Shown here in pieces: positions 38,201 through 53,200 of a stretch of 64,000 bases of DNA; positions within the stretch are counted from its first letter, which is position 1; each line of letters starts with the position of its first letter. The stretch is taken from NCBI RefSeq assembly GCF_905220415.1, contig NC_059556.1, positions 1,252,501 through 1,316,500 on the forward strand, in the 5' to 3' direction. Position numbers and translations under genes: made by a program. Source of the DNA: Colias croceus (lineage: Eukaryota; Arthropoda; Insecta; Lepidoptera; Pieridae). Under the pieces are notes generated by a model, which had not been told where the DNA came from, made no database searches, and saw only the letters and a list, made by a program, of their open reading frames with translations.

Positions 38201-41200
38201 ATTTTTGTAAAATATGAAAAGCATTGATGTTGTGCATATTTGGTGCTAGTCCCAGTTGTAAGGGATAAGAACATGATTCTAAATGAATCATCATCAGTAC
38301 ATTTATTTTGCTATTTTGCTAAGGGCAATTTCGCGAATAATCTAAACTTTATTGGTCTTGAAACTCAATAGAATCAAAAGCTCTCTTTCGGACGAATAAG
38401 AACACATATTAAAGTATTAAATTACAAATAAATTCATTGCAATTGGATACAATCGTGTTGTTTTGTACAAAGCTAATTCGCGTGATAGGCAAATAATAAT
38501 AAATTGCCACCATCAGCCATAGTACGACATGAATCCATCACGTAATATGAACGTAAGCGGATTATAATGAATTCCAGTGAAAGTGTCTCATGGTGACACC
38601 ATGTTCCTATGCACTTGTAATAAGATTGATATTTGAATACCTTTGTGGTTGTGAATGAATCGAGCTGGTTCTTAGTAGAGAGTACCTATGTGTACAATTG
38701 TGGGCTTGTTCACATTTGCGGGTATGTGACGTCATTACTCCTATTCTTAGGTTGGTTTAGGAAGTGCTAAGATGACGATGACGATACGTATGTGTGTACT
38801 GAGTGTGAGGCTGTAGATACAAGCATTTAAAAGAGCTGTAAGCTGTATAAGTAGGTATAATAAATAAGAAGCTTTGTATCATAGACATGACGGTGAAAAA
38901 ATTTTCTTAGATATCTTTAATGATCGTCGATTCTAGGTTTATATACTTTTGTATTACCGAGACATTAAACAAATTTTGTTGCTACTCGACGTAAAAAAAC
39001 CAGTGAAACACCATTGATAAATTTATTATTTGAAAGATTTTATATATCTTGTATTTATAACTGTTGTAAAGTATCCAAACATGACAAAGCGTTTTTCTCT
39101 TGATCATGCGGTTACTACGTTATCGTTAAAATTATATTGTTCTATATAAGAATAGAACAGATAAATATGATTTAATCTAATAGAGATTGAGCTTGATCAA
39201 GATAATTTGATGTGATAAAAGGGAGTTCTAGCTCTACATCTCTCAAATTGATTATCATTTAGATATATCTTTGAATTGTCTGCCAAATTGATACCAATGT
39301 ATTATCCAAAATTCTCTCCTTTTTTTGTGGTGTCTCTCAATGTTGGCTCCTACATTTTAACGCGGACGCGTGGGTGAACTAAAGGTTCACCCTGGTAGCG
39401 ACATGCGCAAGGGCGTCCCCCCTTGACGGGAATATTTCTCTCGTGTTATACCAATACTTATCAATATAACGTATGCAAAATAAATAAGAATACTTACAAA
39501 ATATATTGCACTTTTGGTTTGTTTTTGATGATATCAAGTGCATGACAGCTTACCTATAGATAACTTTATATAGCGATTACATTTAGGTCTATAATAGTGA
39601 AAAATTAATGAAATTTACAATGCTACAGTATAAACATAACATCTCCTTTTTCAATAAATTTTAAAAGCAATGTATCAAAATATGCGTTTAACTGTAATGT
39701 ACTCAAAATACCGCGAAACATCGCATATTTGTAATACGCATAATTTTTAATAATAAAACAATATTCTCCGGCTGTAGTACGCGGAATTCCCACAAATGTT
39801 TAACTAATTATTATTGTTTATTCGCCGTATTATATAAATAGGCCCATTTCGGAGTGTTTGTTTTGATTTCGTTTTCCTGGCTTGGGAAGGAAAGACGAAG
39901 ATACCATTTGTTTTATAATATTATTGTTTTCTTTTAATGATGATATACCTAACTGCTCGAAAGGCCACTGTAAAGATATTACTTCTTATTTATAAACATT
40001 AAAAACGATTACTTCTTAATTATGAATATCTCGGCTGGATCAATTATTAGATACTTATATTATCTTCTTAATACATTTTGACCACCTTGGTTCATAGTTA
40101 TAATTCGTAAGTTCCAGTGAAGGTAATATGTCTCAGTCTGGCTTAATTCAGAAGGCTGATCACCTTCTGGTCCGTAATGAAAATCTATACTAATATTATA
40201 AAGTTGAAGAGTTTGTTTGTTTGAACGCGCTAATCTCAGGAACTACTGGTCCGATTTGAAAAATTATTTCTCATCACTCTAAGACAAACAGGAGCGGAAG
40301 GGAAGAAGGAGCTAGTCGATCATAAAATTGTAACCATCTGACCTATAAAGGGACATGAGACTAATAAATTAATGTTGTATAACAGAAACGTAATAAAGGT
40401 GCACAAAACGCATGCACTATAACGTATTCACATGCAGTATCTTTCCACGCGATAACATCTGCATTTACCTTATCTAAACATTAGTACAGATGTATTTCTG
40501 TACATCTATTTACGTTATCTGTGACCCATTGTTCTCGTTTGCATTTTATTGTTGCGTTATTTTTAGATTCAAAGGTTTTATCAACGTGGCGACTGAAATA
40601 GCGTGTCAATATTACGTTAGGAAGACTTTCATACTCGGTGTTTGGAGATGTCCTTTAGTGAGGAAAGGGCATGTGATGTTTAAATAGTGATTACGGAGAT
40701 ACGTCGTGAAATTTTGGTGTTCACCTTTTTGACATTCATAAAATGATAATTGATAATTACAACATTTAAGAGAAGAAGAGGTTGTTCCTTAGTTGATAAA
40801 CTAATATGATAAAGAAAGGACGTACAACAGACGACATTACATTGGAGACGATTAACCAAATTGTTTGTGATGCCCTTGTCCAGAAACTGTGTTCCTACCA
40901 TGACAAATAAATCTTGCGACTTCCAATATTCAAAAATGGTACATCGAGATATTAACCTACATGGCCTATGCGTCAATTGGGCCTAATTTAGGCATTTTAA
41001 TGCAATCTAGCTAGATTAGATAATGATTATAGTCCTTGATACACAAATTCTATACTTAACGCCCTCGATCGTCGACCCACTCAAGGCTAATTCTAATATA
41101 TTTTCATACACGCTTTAGTTTTCAGCGAAGCGGTGGGCGTATCACGCTCGCCATTGCTGATAACGATAACACATCTGAAGCGTTGAATAAAACGCCTGAG

Positions 41201-44200
41201 CAGGTAGCTGAATGCTTCAGTTTTAGATAATACAGCGAAGTAATAAGTGCTGAAAACGATAGGGCAGTGAGGGGCAAAAGTCTAGAAAAAACTGTTAATT
41301 GGTTAAATTCTTTACAAATTCGTTAATTAATGGTTGAATTATGTTACTAGATAGAAAGAATGTTGTAAGTTGGTGAGAAATTGTTTAGATTAAATAATGC
41401 TGGAGTGATATTTTGAAGTGATCAATTTAAAAGAGTAGAAGGAACATTCCCATCAAATGTTGATAGTGTTGGAATAAATATAAGTGGTTGTATCATTTTG
41501 AAAGTAAATTCGAGTGCTGTACAACTACCGGACAATCTTAGTGTATAGATTGTAAACAATATAAACAAGTGCAGTGGCGATAACGTGAAAGTGATAAGAC
41601 GCACAAATGCCTACGCTTCTAACGGAGAAGTTTTATGCGAGGCTCGCTTGGTTTGTGAGTATATATTTACGTGCATACATACAAATTTTAATCTAATTAA
41701 TTTGGCTGTTATTAAGCAAAATCGAATGGAAATTTTAATAAGAGGACGATAGAATTGCAATTAATTGTTAGACCGGAAATATCTGGAAATAATTTAGAAC
41801 TGTGAATAATTTGATAAGTTGATATTTATTTAATAATTTAAGGATATTCGGTTTCAAACATAACGAAAAAGTATTTACATCCGTTGAAAGAGCGCAAAAA
41901 AGAATTCTACAATAATAATCAGTATGATTTAAGAGCCTTAAATCGAGGCCTTACATTGACTAGCTGAAAATAAGACCGGCGGGTAAACATCCTGAATTCG
42001 AGTTACTCATACAATTATTATAAATATCTACATTCTAAATCTTTATATAAACAACAAAAATATTCCGCTGCTGTTACAATTTAAACGTTTTAATTTTGCC
42101 TTACACAACACTAAATAAACGTAGGATATTCGAAGTAGTGTTGTGGTAGTGTCCATGCATTTAATGCATCAAGGTTTGCGTGGACTCGCATGATTATTGA
42201 TTATGTACTTACTACTAATATACAGTAGTAAAATTATTTCAGATGGTTTTCTTGAGTCTCTAACTCTCTAGTCTCTACTTAGTGCAGACGGCACGTGTAA
42301 TGTGTAGTTATAATTAAAAATCAAACGAATGTTGTGAAAATCATACTTCGGAGTATATCTACTTGTAGTTTAGTCTAGTATTAGAATAAGTTAAAGGAAC
42401 GAATAAATATAATCAATATTTTACAAATACATGTATCTCATCTATAGTTTAAATATATCCACAAACAATGAGTTAATGCAAATAGCAAATCCTTACATTA
42501 CAATCTATATCCTATTCCAATGCAAAAAGGTACATTTTTAATCTGTGTTTAGATTCCTGAATAAATCAACGCCTGTAAATTTGAAATTGATTTCTATCCT
42601 AATGGAATATGGTCCAATATCGTTTGATATATCGCAGTTTCCTAATGCAGAATACAATGGGATCCTTATAAGTGTGGTCATTGAGACGGGTAGGTATGTA
42701 GTGAAAAATTCATTATTTAATTTAGTTGTTAGCGTCATAGGGTGGTGTAAGTTACAAGTTATTAGCCGGTGTTTGTTGCAACGCTCTGAATAGCATTAAT
42801 TATAAAATGATTTCACTAGATTCTAGATAGGTAGGTGCTAGTTAGTAGTTAAAACATGAGTTGTAACACCGGAGACCGATCTAGTTCCAGTACCTAGTTG
42901 TTTTATGTTTTACAAGAATGGGAACGTTTTAATGCTCGGTTAAAATATGTTTTGTCGGAAGTCTTTGTGAACGTGGAAATATGGAGAATCTATTTTATGG
43001 TCCATAAAATAAAAATTGTTCTATTTTCAAATCCAATTTGTGAATATCTAAAGCCCGGCATTCACTACACGCACCGCGAGCCGAGCCCCGAGCCGTACCA
43101 ATCCGTGGACAAATCCGTCATCGCCCACACACTACACGTCTATCACCTTCTATCACTCTCCGTCTCCAGATGGCGAGCGCCGCGCCGAGCCGCGAGCCGC
43201 GCACAACTACACATACACACGCAGATTTGTCCGCGGACTTGTCGCCAGCTACAAATCCAGCGGATGGGTGCGCCTGTGAATGGTACCCATTAAACTTGAT
43301 TAGAAGGGAATCAAAAGAATAGCTTCTTTGGGATAAACCTAAGCAAGCAATAAATGCAGTCTTTATTTATAAATGTGTTAGCAACTGCAGTCACCTGGTA
43401 ATATAGGTAGAAAATATAGTTCCCAATTAGTCTTTATTGATTCAGTCCAAGCCAATTGAGAGCGTTTACCAATTGTTTATATTAATTTAACCTCGGCCTT
43501 GTTACAATTACGATTGCCCATCATCGGCCAGCGTTTTATGTTGTGTTTTATTCGCAAATCTTTGATCTCGTTTCCTTAATAAATTATTTGAATTCCATTG
43601 AATGTGTTACGCGTAATGTTCGAGTTATGCTAGCGTGTAAACAGCTGGATTTTTGTGGCGATCGTTATTTCATAGGTTTTCATAATCGTTGTTTCTTATT
43701 GCCTTTTAATCTTCAGAAGTAGAATGGAGTCAACTAATGAGGAGAGATTTGAATTTTAAATAACAAATTTGTGAAATTCCACGTTTGCGGTATATCACTT
43801 AGCTGCAAGAATAATTTGTAAAACCCCCGATTTAAGCTTAGTCACTAAATACACTTCACTCCAACTTTACGGTAAAGTTTTCATTCCGCAGATAGTATCC
43901 ACGCAAAGAAAAGGTCCTGCGCATGACATTCATAACTTTAAAATATTTCTGTATCAGTGGTGCTTTTAAGATTTAACGACTAATCTTGACGATGGTCCTT
44001 GACCAAGTAAAATAAATGGGTTCCCTTGACCATCCAATTGTCTGACCATCCAGTTTCATTGAATATTTCCGTCGACCGCCTCGCCTCGTGGCATGCACCA
44101 CGCACCGCCGGAAGCGGGGCTGTTTGCTCGTTGTGATTGTCATTGTAATTTGTGATGACTCGACGCTAGTCTGATTTTAGACGTCACCGCGAACGGTCCT

Positions 44201-47200
44201 GCACTCTTTCCCCTTTTTTATGCCAGAGCAAAGAAACAGGTGGATCATCTGATGCTAAGTGGTCACCGCCCATAGACTAAAGTAGCACTGGTAGTGTTAT
44301 AGGTGCTCGGGAGAAATTCTGAAGAATTTCAGAATGTCTCTTTGCCATTAATTAAGCAGGTGCATTGCGTGCAAGTGTTATAATACATAACTGGTGGGAC
44401 TTGTTTGGTAATTGGTTGATCGCTTACCCTGAATTTAGTGTTAGTTGCGAAGGTGTACTGTCGTTTAACGTGGTCGTGGTGTCTAAATTTAATTAGCTTT
44501 TTTAAATATTGGGCTTGATCAAAAGATCACTTCATGTGCTTGTGTGTTGTGTTGTTTAAACGAACTTAGGGAAAATGGTGGTCTGGTATGTGACTGATGC
44601 CGATGTTGAGGTAAATTTTGTATTTTTGGTATTTTTGCGTTCGTAATATAATGTCGTTTATTCCTATCAAATTATTGTGTACCTCTGCTTGTAGCTTGTG
44701 GTCGTTTTAGACATTCATTATAATTTTCTTATCTAAATGATATTCTTCTTTTTATACATGAACCACAACTTCTCTATAGCCTAAAATCTGTGTTGTTGGT
44801 AAATATTTTATGTATTATAGATAAATAAAAGTCTATAATCATAATATTTGCCACAACAAACTTAATGAATATCAAAAGCAGATAACTGTAATGATAATGA
44901 ACTTACAACTAATAATATGGAAGAATTGTTAATAGATTCATTATGATCATGCGGGTTTCCCGCACAAACACAGCGCTGTCAGACGTATCCGTGAGAGGAC
45001 ACTCGGCAAACAGACTGACATATTTACTATTTATATAGTGTTACACAGGATTTGCAGAATTTATGTGTTAATGTACAGGGTCAGTTGTAAGGACTAAATG
45101 TGGTGAACAAAAGACTCATGAAAAACGGATGTTAATGCAATAAAATGAGCAAATGAAAATTTACGTCAATCTGAAATTATGAGCAAATGTATTTCAGTGA
45201 AACACAGTCGATATTTTTGTTTAAACACAAGTTAACAAACTTTATTATAATATGTTTAGCAGTAATAAAATTACTGAAAATAATTCCTCTAGCTATATTT
45301 CTGTTATTTGTAATACAAACTGTATTTTGGCTAAGTATTACCTTGTTTGGATGTGTACATACACAGTTTAATTAAGCATTATTGTTTGATTGTTACAGAG
45401 TGAGCAGTCGTCACCGTTCCGCCGCTGGACCACGGGCAGCGGCGCGGGCAGCTCCTACAGGCACCACGAACATCGCAATATTTATAATAAGGTAAGGATT
45501 TGCCTATAATGTACCAATTGTTGTTGATGAGGAAATATTTTCCTTTATATGTTCCCTAGTGTATGAGGATGTTTAGTTGTGTCCTACATACCGATAGAGT
45601 TCTAATAGTGGTGTAGTTCAAGTGAAAGTAATTTATCTTGGTGCAGTATTTCACTTTCTTATGTCAACTGTGTTAAAAAATACAGTGACACAAAAGAGGT
45701 ACAACACTATCTATCGCTTTATTTGGCCAGTCGAAAAGGCAATAAAGAAACCCGAAAGCGTTGGACGACCAAGATGTCATCGGCTTTTTAATACTCTAGC
45801 AACTCTTTCACCAACACAATTTTCAGTCTCAACTTCTCTATTCCAGCAAATGAGCGAAGGTTCGAGCCCGGGCGGGGTAAAGGGCGGCGGCGGGGGCGTG
45901 GCCCGTTGGTCTCTGGGGCTCGAGCACTTGCTGGCCGACCGCGCGGGCGCCGCGGCATTCGCGCACTTCCTCGATAAGGAGTTCGCCGCTGAGAATATAA
46001 GGTGAGTTGTAGGGAACGGCGAATGTGCGAAGGTTCGAGAGGTTTGACATTAGACGTGTGTGCGTGTGTGCATGCGTGCGTGCGTATACTTGCACATTTG
46101 AGTGCGAGTGTGTTCGTTTGTAGGTATGTTAATGTATACGCACCTTAGGAGCGGCGTTAAAGGGGTAGTACGCGCGAATTTATCAAGTAATTTTACTTTA
46201 CGGTGAAAATTGATTTTACTTAATTTTAATAAATGTCTTTACTTTCTAGTTTCTTGTCGTCATAATTATTCCTGTTTGAAACTTATTCATCAAATATATC
46301 TTTATTTCTAATGAGGACCTCAACCCTTTTACAAAATTGTAACAAACTGATGCAAAAAGATAATATATTTAATATTACAAAACAATTTTCATAGAACAAT
46401 GACTAATGCAATCTAGAAATGGGGTTACAACTTACAAGATAACATCAATGAAATAAAGCTCGTCCTCGTTAATGAATGGGATTCGAGTTAAATGCTTTTT
46501 CTACAAATATAACTTATCAGTGACGTCATCACATGGATATTAATAATAGACCCATTGATTGGTTAATTTGACTCTTATTAGTAGAACAAGAAGGTTCAAA
46601 GTTGAATATCCGAACTTGTTCATATTTAGCTACAAGATTATAAATTGTATTTATTTTCAACTAACGGTATTTTCAATGGATTGATAATAATTAAAATTAA
46701 ATATTAACTTTCGCAAAACGGTAAATAATTGAGGATCTAATTAAATTATAATTAGAAATAAGTGGAATGCTTCTTATAATTTCACGGTTTCAAAATTTTA
46801 GATTCATTTTTAACTAGCTACCACCGAAAGTGTTAATTATAAATAACTAGCTTTCCACCCGCAGCTTCGCCCGCGCAGTCAAAGAAAAACCCGCATAGTT
46901 CCCGTTCCCGTGCGATTTCCGGGATAAAACCTATCCTATTTCCCGGGGTAAAAAGTAGCCTATGTCCTTTCTCGGGTATCAAAATATATCTATACCAAAT
47001 TTCATGCAAATTGGTTCAGTAGTTAAGGCGTGATTGAGTAACAGACAGACAGACAGAGTTACTATCGCATCTATAATATTATTAGTATGGATGGCTTAAA
47101 TATTTGAAAGAAAGAAAGAAAGAAAGAAAGAAAGAAAAAACATTTATTTCAAGGACATCAATAAAGAACATCAATACAAAAAAATAAACATAACTAAACT

Positions 47201-50200
47201 AAACAAAAAAAAAAATAAAGTTACATAAAATTTACACACGAGAAAAAGTAAAAAGGAACATGAGAAAAAATTTAAAATATAAATGAAAAAAAAAAAAAGT
47301 TTGTAAAACAGTGTCCTTGAAAAAGGGAAGCCAACTCAGCATAATCTATGCTGCAACATTATGCACACACAGAGCTGGTTTTCAGTGGCCCCTAGACATT
47401 GTTACGATTAGAGAAAATTTGGCGTTAAATATAAATACTGGCTTATTCTAAATAACTTTTACAATTAAAAGCCAATATTCAATGAAAGTAGATTGATTAT
47501 AGAGCTTAATAGTTAGATCAAAATTCAACCCAGGTAACTCCTGCCTATTGTTATTGTAAACAATAAATATGTGGTGCATCAAATAATAAAACTCAAATGA
47601 CCCACAGATTCTGGTGGTCGTGCGAGCAGTACCGCACGTGCTCAGAGAGTGGGAGCGAGAGCGAAGATGTCCGCATCCAACTAGCCAATGAGATTTGGCA
47701 ACGTCACCTAGCGGATAAAGCGCAGGAGCCAATCAACGTGGACGCCGCTGCTAAACGGTCCACGGCGTTGCGGCTCACTCAGAGGCCATTGCCGGCTGAT
47801 TTGTTTGCTCAGGTAAGTGTTTATTTTGTTTACTTTAATCTAATTGTTTATTTTAACAATTAGATTAGATAGATCCATTAATGTTAGTAAGTGACTAATA
47901 AATTATTGTAAGTATATAAATTTTGGAATGAAAGGAAGAAATAATACATTAACTCCACAAATAATGTTTAGGTGCAAACAATTTAAAACCTACTTTATCT
48001 AAAGAACAAAATAAAAATATGTATTATTGTAATAGTGATACTGTTTGACCCGTGAGACTGCAAAAGTGTGGAATTTGAGTCTAGCCTTTTTTCGATGGAG
48101 TGATAACTTTTAAGATTTCAAATATAGATAGAGACCTTAAAATCTATTGAATAAATCTAGTAATAAGTTTGTATACAATGACCATTATAAGTAAATTTAT
48201 CAAAAAAAATTTGCGTTTTTTTTTATTGGGACATGATAAACAGTTTACAGTTAGGTAAAAAAAGGTTGAAATAAGTATCAAAAGGATTCTCAATGAATGC
48301 TTGGTGATATTATAATAAATCTTCAATATTACGATTGATGGTTAAATTTTCGATATTTGTTTTTCAATAAAATAACCACATACATATCTCTTAATCAGGC
48401 CCAGAAGCAGATATTCAACGTGATGAAGTTCGACAGCTATCCGCGCTTCCTGCGCTCGGGCGTGCACGCGGAGTGCGCGCGCGCAGACCTGCGCGGCCTG
48501 CCCTGCCCGTACGACCAGGCGCCCAAGGTATGCACGCACATACATACACCCTACCCGTTCGACCAGGCGCCCAAGGTATGCACACACATCGATAAATATA
48601 ATATGAACACACAAAGAAACACATATACACACACATGAATACATACACACATACGCACATGCACATATTATTGCAAATACACAAATATGCGTAGGTATAC
48701 ACACGCACCACGCACGCAAGCAAACGCACACTCACTCACTGACACGTGTACAAATCGACACACATACATAAACATAGGCAAATACATAGTATAAATTCAG
48801 TGAATTTTCATGTGGGACAACTTTCGGGTATGAATTTTTCACACTTAAGTGTACACATATATATTACTGCGTCAAAATATCGTGAACATTACAAGTCTTG
48901 TCATTTATATGTCCCAATAAAAAAAACGCAAATTTTTTTTGATAAAATAAAAAACCAGTGGCTACAGCAATAATTATTTGCAGCTAAAGAAGTCATCTTC
49001 GAACGCGTCAGAGAGACGTCGCTCGGCCGGCCTGCTGCCGTGGAGACGAAATGCATCTAGAGATCGGGCTGATGAAGAGCAGCCGGTTACTGATGTGAGT
49101 ATATGTATAATTGAAAAAAAGTCTTTACCCAGTGTTCTTAGATTTCCAATAGCCAATTCCAATTCCAATAGCCGCGGCCCCGTCAAAAATGTGTCTACGT
49201 CACTCAAGCTTTCTAACTATAACTACCTATCATGTGTCATAGACCGCCTCCTTGGTACAGTGGTTGACGCGTGAGCGCAGAACCTAGGGGTCCTGAGTTC
49301 GATTCCCGGTGGAGACGAAGAAAAAAAATGTCTCGGTCTGGTAGGACACAGAAGGCTGATTACCTACTTGTCCCTAAAGAAAATCGATCAGTGAAACAGA
49401 TGTATTGCATCTGCCCCTTACCCCACTACGGGGACACGGGACTTCACTATGTGTCATAAAAATCATATATTAAAAGCGCCCCGTTGCGACGTGAAAGAAC
49501 GACTTCAAACTATTGCTAAAATTATTTAAGATATTCAAACCTACAATACTACTTACATATATTTTTCTGTTTCCTGCACCGCCATTTTCAAAAAAATCTT
49601 GTGTGACCATTTCTTGACTTGCTACGATATAACAACGTCATAATGTGACAAGAATTACACTAAACATATCTAAACGATAAAATAAGCCGTACTCAACGTT
49701 AAACAGTTTATCGTGATATATTAATCTAATGTTAGAAAAATTGGCTTCTAAAGGAGAGAACGAGATATCCACAGAGATATCATAGTAACTATGCAATATC
49801 CAAAGTTTTCGTACATAATAAGGAACTTAAATACAAATGTCAGATCTAAAATTTTGGTAACGGACGTAGTTGATTAATAAATTATTTTACATAATAATAA
49901 CAACAAAATTGCATTATTTTATAAATACTCAATTAAATATTCCCCGCTTTTATCATGTTGTCGTTTTGTAAGTCAACAAGCAATTTCCTTGTACAATGTG
50001 TTAAATTATTGTGAAATAGGTTCGCTGCAAGGAAAATGATAACATTGTATTAACTGTAAATATGTACATTGGCTAGATCTTTAAATAAAATTGCATGTTT
50101 GCCTTTTATGCGTTTTAACCTAATATTGACATTTACTTATATTAAAATTTGTCCAGACTACGAATTGAATACATAATATTAAAAAGTAAAAACATATTGT

Positions 50201-53200
50201 TTTAAAAATGTTTTGTTTCGCCGAGATCAATAAAGTACTCCTTATAAAACCGTAAATTATATTTTATCTCAAATATACAATAAATTAACATTAAATCCAT
50301 CTATCAATCATTCCAATCGCTTGTTTACAATAGTCATATATTTACACCATATTTGCGCTGATAAAATAATTTACAATCAAATGTATTTGCTTTGCCACGT
50401 GTTAACACGAGCGTGTAACAGGCGTGTATATTATCTCTAGATCAAACAAATTGGATCAACAAAGTCCTGAACAATATTATATATATGTGTTGTGCTACAT
50501 ATTTAGCGTAATGATGATGTAACTTTCGTGTTATTTTAGTGGCTCTTGCCTGTTATATCAAAATTTAAATATCGAAATACATATATGTATATTCAAACGC
50601 CTTTCAATTGCGCTTGTGATAGTGATATCATTCATAAACAAAATGAAAAACAAAGGTCCCAAATGAGATCCCTGGGGAACTCCGAATTGTAACGAATTGT
50701 GTTTTGTAATATACTCGGGAATGTTAACAAGTTTAGTAACATTTTGCGGATACGTGGCGCACCACCGATATTACCGACTTTTGAATACCCATTTTATTTA
50801 AATTCCTAGGAAATTTTCATGATGCAATTAATCAAACGCCATGCCAAAATCTATTTCATTCTTATACAGTCAGTACGCATATCAAATGAATGATATTTCT
50901 TGTAGGTTGTAACAGCGAGTCAAACGACCGGCTGTTCCTTATGCCGGGTGGTGTTACCGGGCGGAGCCACTACAGTGGTGGGAGTGGATAACAACCTGAC
51001 TGTCAGGCGACTGGTCGATAGACTGCTGCAGAAGAGGAATCTCTTGTGCACCGCGTACGATGTTCTGCTTGAAGAGCAGGTAGGGTTTACTTATTTTTAT
51101 TGTGTTTTAATTTATTGACATGGATTTTTTTATTTGTTGTTTAAATTTTTTGATATGGACTTTTTAAATGTTGTTTTTTTTTTATTTTTATGTAGCAATA
51201 AATGTGGTTTATATTAGGTTATAAGCTATGTGAAGTTTTGGTAAAAATAATTTTATTTATTAGATGCCCATTTTTTATTGATTTTTTTTTGATGATTGAT
51301 TTTTTTTATATCTAAGCGATACGTTACTTGTATGTTGTTTGTGACTGTAATATGTGTGTGTGCGTGTTAAGGGCACGACGCGCGTGGTGGAGGCGGAGGC
51401 GGCGTCTAGCGTGCTGGGCGGCAAGTGCGCCGTGGTGGAGCGGCGCTGCGTCGTGCGCGTGCAGGTCGGCGCGCGCGGCGTGCTCGTGCGCTGCCGGCCC
51501 GCGCGCCGCCTGCGCCACGTGCTGCGGCCGCTGCTGGCGCGCTACCCGCCGCCCGCCGCGCCGCGCCGCGCGCCGCCCCGCGCGCGCCCGCTGCCGCCCG
51601 ACACGCTGCTGCAGGTGAGTGTGTGCCGTGCGCTGCCGGCCCGCGCGCCGCCTGCGCCACGTGCTGCGGCCGCTGCTGGCGCGCTACCCGCCGCCCGCCG
51701 CGCCGCGCCGCGCGCCGCCCCGCGCGCGCCCGCTGCCGCCCGACACGCTGCTGCAGGTGAGTGTGTGCCGTGCGCTGCCGGCCCGCGCGCCGCCTGCGCC
51801 ACGTGCTGCGGCCGCTGCTGGCGCGCTACCCGCCGCCCCCCGCGCCGCGCCGCGCGCCGCCCCGCGCGCGCCCGCTGCCGCCCGACACGCTGCTGCAGGT
51901 GAGTGTGTGCCGTGCGCTGCCGGCCCGCGCGCCGCCTGCGCCACGTGCTGCGGCCGCTGCTGGCGCGCTACCCGCCGCCCCCCGCGCCGCGCCGCGCGCC
52001 GCCCCGCGCGCGCCCGCTGCCGCCCGACACGCTGCTGCAGGTGAGTGTGGCAGCGCCTTAACGTGCGGACACGAGGCGGACTACTGCTAGAGATGTATGC
52101 GCCTTAACATGCGGACATGCGGCGAACTACTGCATGTAAAACATGCGCATTAATTCGGGGAAATGCTGCATGCACTGGGCTGCGAATTAAACATAGAACT
52201 TAGATTGCTACTACGATGCTGTTGACGAATTCGAATTTTGCTGCAGATAAATCAATATCGTTCGTTCAGATCCGGCTCGAAGGGCCATAAAATCACAATT
52301 CAAGTGCCCTACATTTTATATATTCGAACTATTTGGTCGTATAATTTACACGAAATGCATAAATTACTTTGCAAATCAAAATAAACATATATTTCTTTAT
52401 TAGCACAGTTAAAAAAATACCCTAAAATCATAAACAACCACTCAAATACACTACTTATCTTGTTGCAGGACTTAGATGGCGCGCGACTCCAGATCGTTGA
52501 AGTAGGCGAAGGGGACTGGCAGGCCATACTTGTCAGCGAGCCGCGAGGGGAGGGCAGTGAGGGGGAGGGGGGTGAAGTGGTGGGGGGAGAGAGGGTGGGG
52601 GAGGGGGAGGGGGAGGATAGCGGGGAGGGGGACGCAGACTCGCTGGCCGACCTGGCGTTGCGGCACGATGAGGACACCTTGGTTAGTATTATTATTTAGA
52701 GCAGAATACAAATGCACAATTGTGTTCATGCACAATTGTGTTTTGAGTAATTAACAAATAGTAAATTTGATTTTGAGACCTCGCATATTGAAACATTTTT
52801 TTATATATTATTCATCTTATTTCTTTTAAAACGTTAAAAATTAAACTATGTTATCTATATCCACAGAGCATAGACCGAAACTCGGGCAGTTCGGGCGGTT
52901 TCCCCGACAACATATCGAACAGGAGCAGCGGGCCCCCCTCAGGGCCCCAGGGACCTCAATCGCAGGGCCCCGCGAACAGAGTGCGCGCTACGTTACGGCC
53001 AGGGCCTCCGTTACATCATCACCCACCTGGTAAGTGTTGTTATAGACAAAAAATTTAAAACAACTGTTATTTTTTTACACAAAATAGTATTAAATATTTG
53101 TTTGAAACTTACATTTATTCAATCATGCTAAAAACATCGAATAAGAAAAAATTCAGATAAATTTTGATTGTTTAAAATTATTAAATAACCGACTTTTTGT

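Noticed and set aside
42898..43293. 131-codon plus-strand open frame
   Set aside because: Half AT-rich intron and half GC-rich putative MITE; no family features and no splice logic.
45622..45846. Coding potential upstream of the RGS exon in the same frame
   Set aside because: It precedes the clear acceptor CTATTCCAG and would replace the phase-consistent exon 45399; the composition shifts to AT-rich intron.
48342..48735. Cysteine/valine-rich open frames opposite a loco exon
   Set aside because: Antisense shadow of exon 48399-48527 and of the CA-rich simple sequence after it.
51325..52090. Several Ala/Arg/Pro-rich open frames on both strands
   Set aside because: They come from the extremely GC-rich 142-bp tandem repeat, where stop codons are rare in every frame; only the loco frame up to 51614 is supported.
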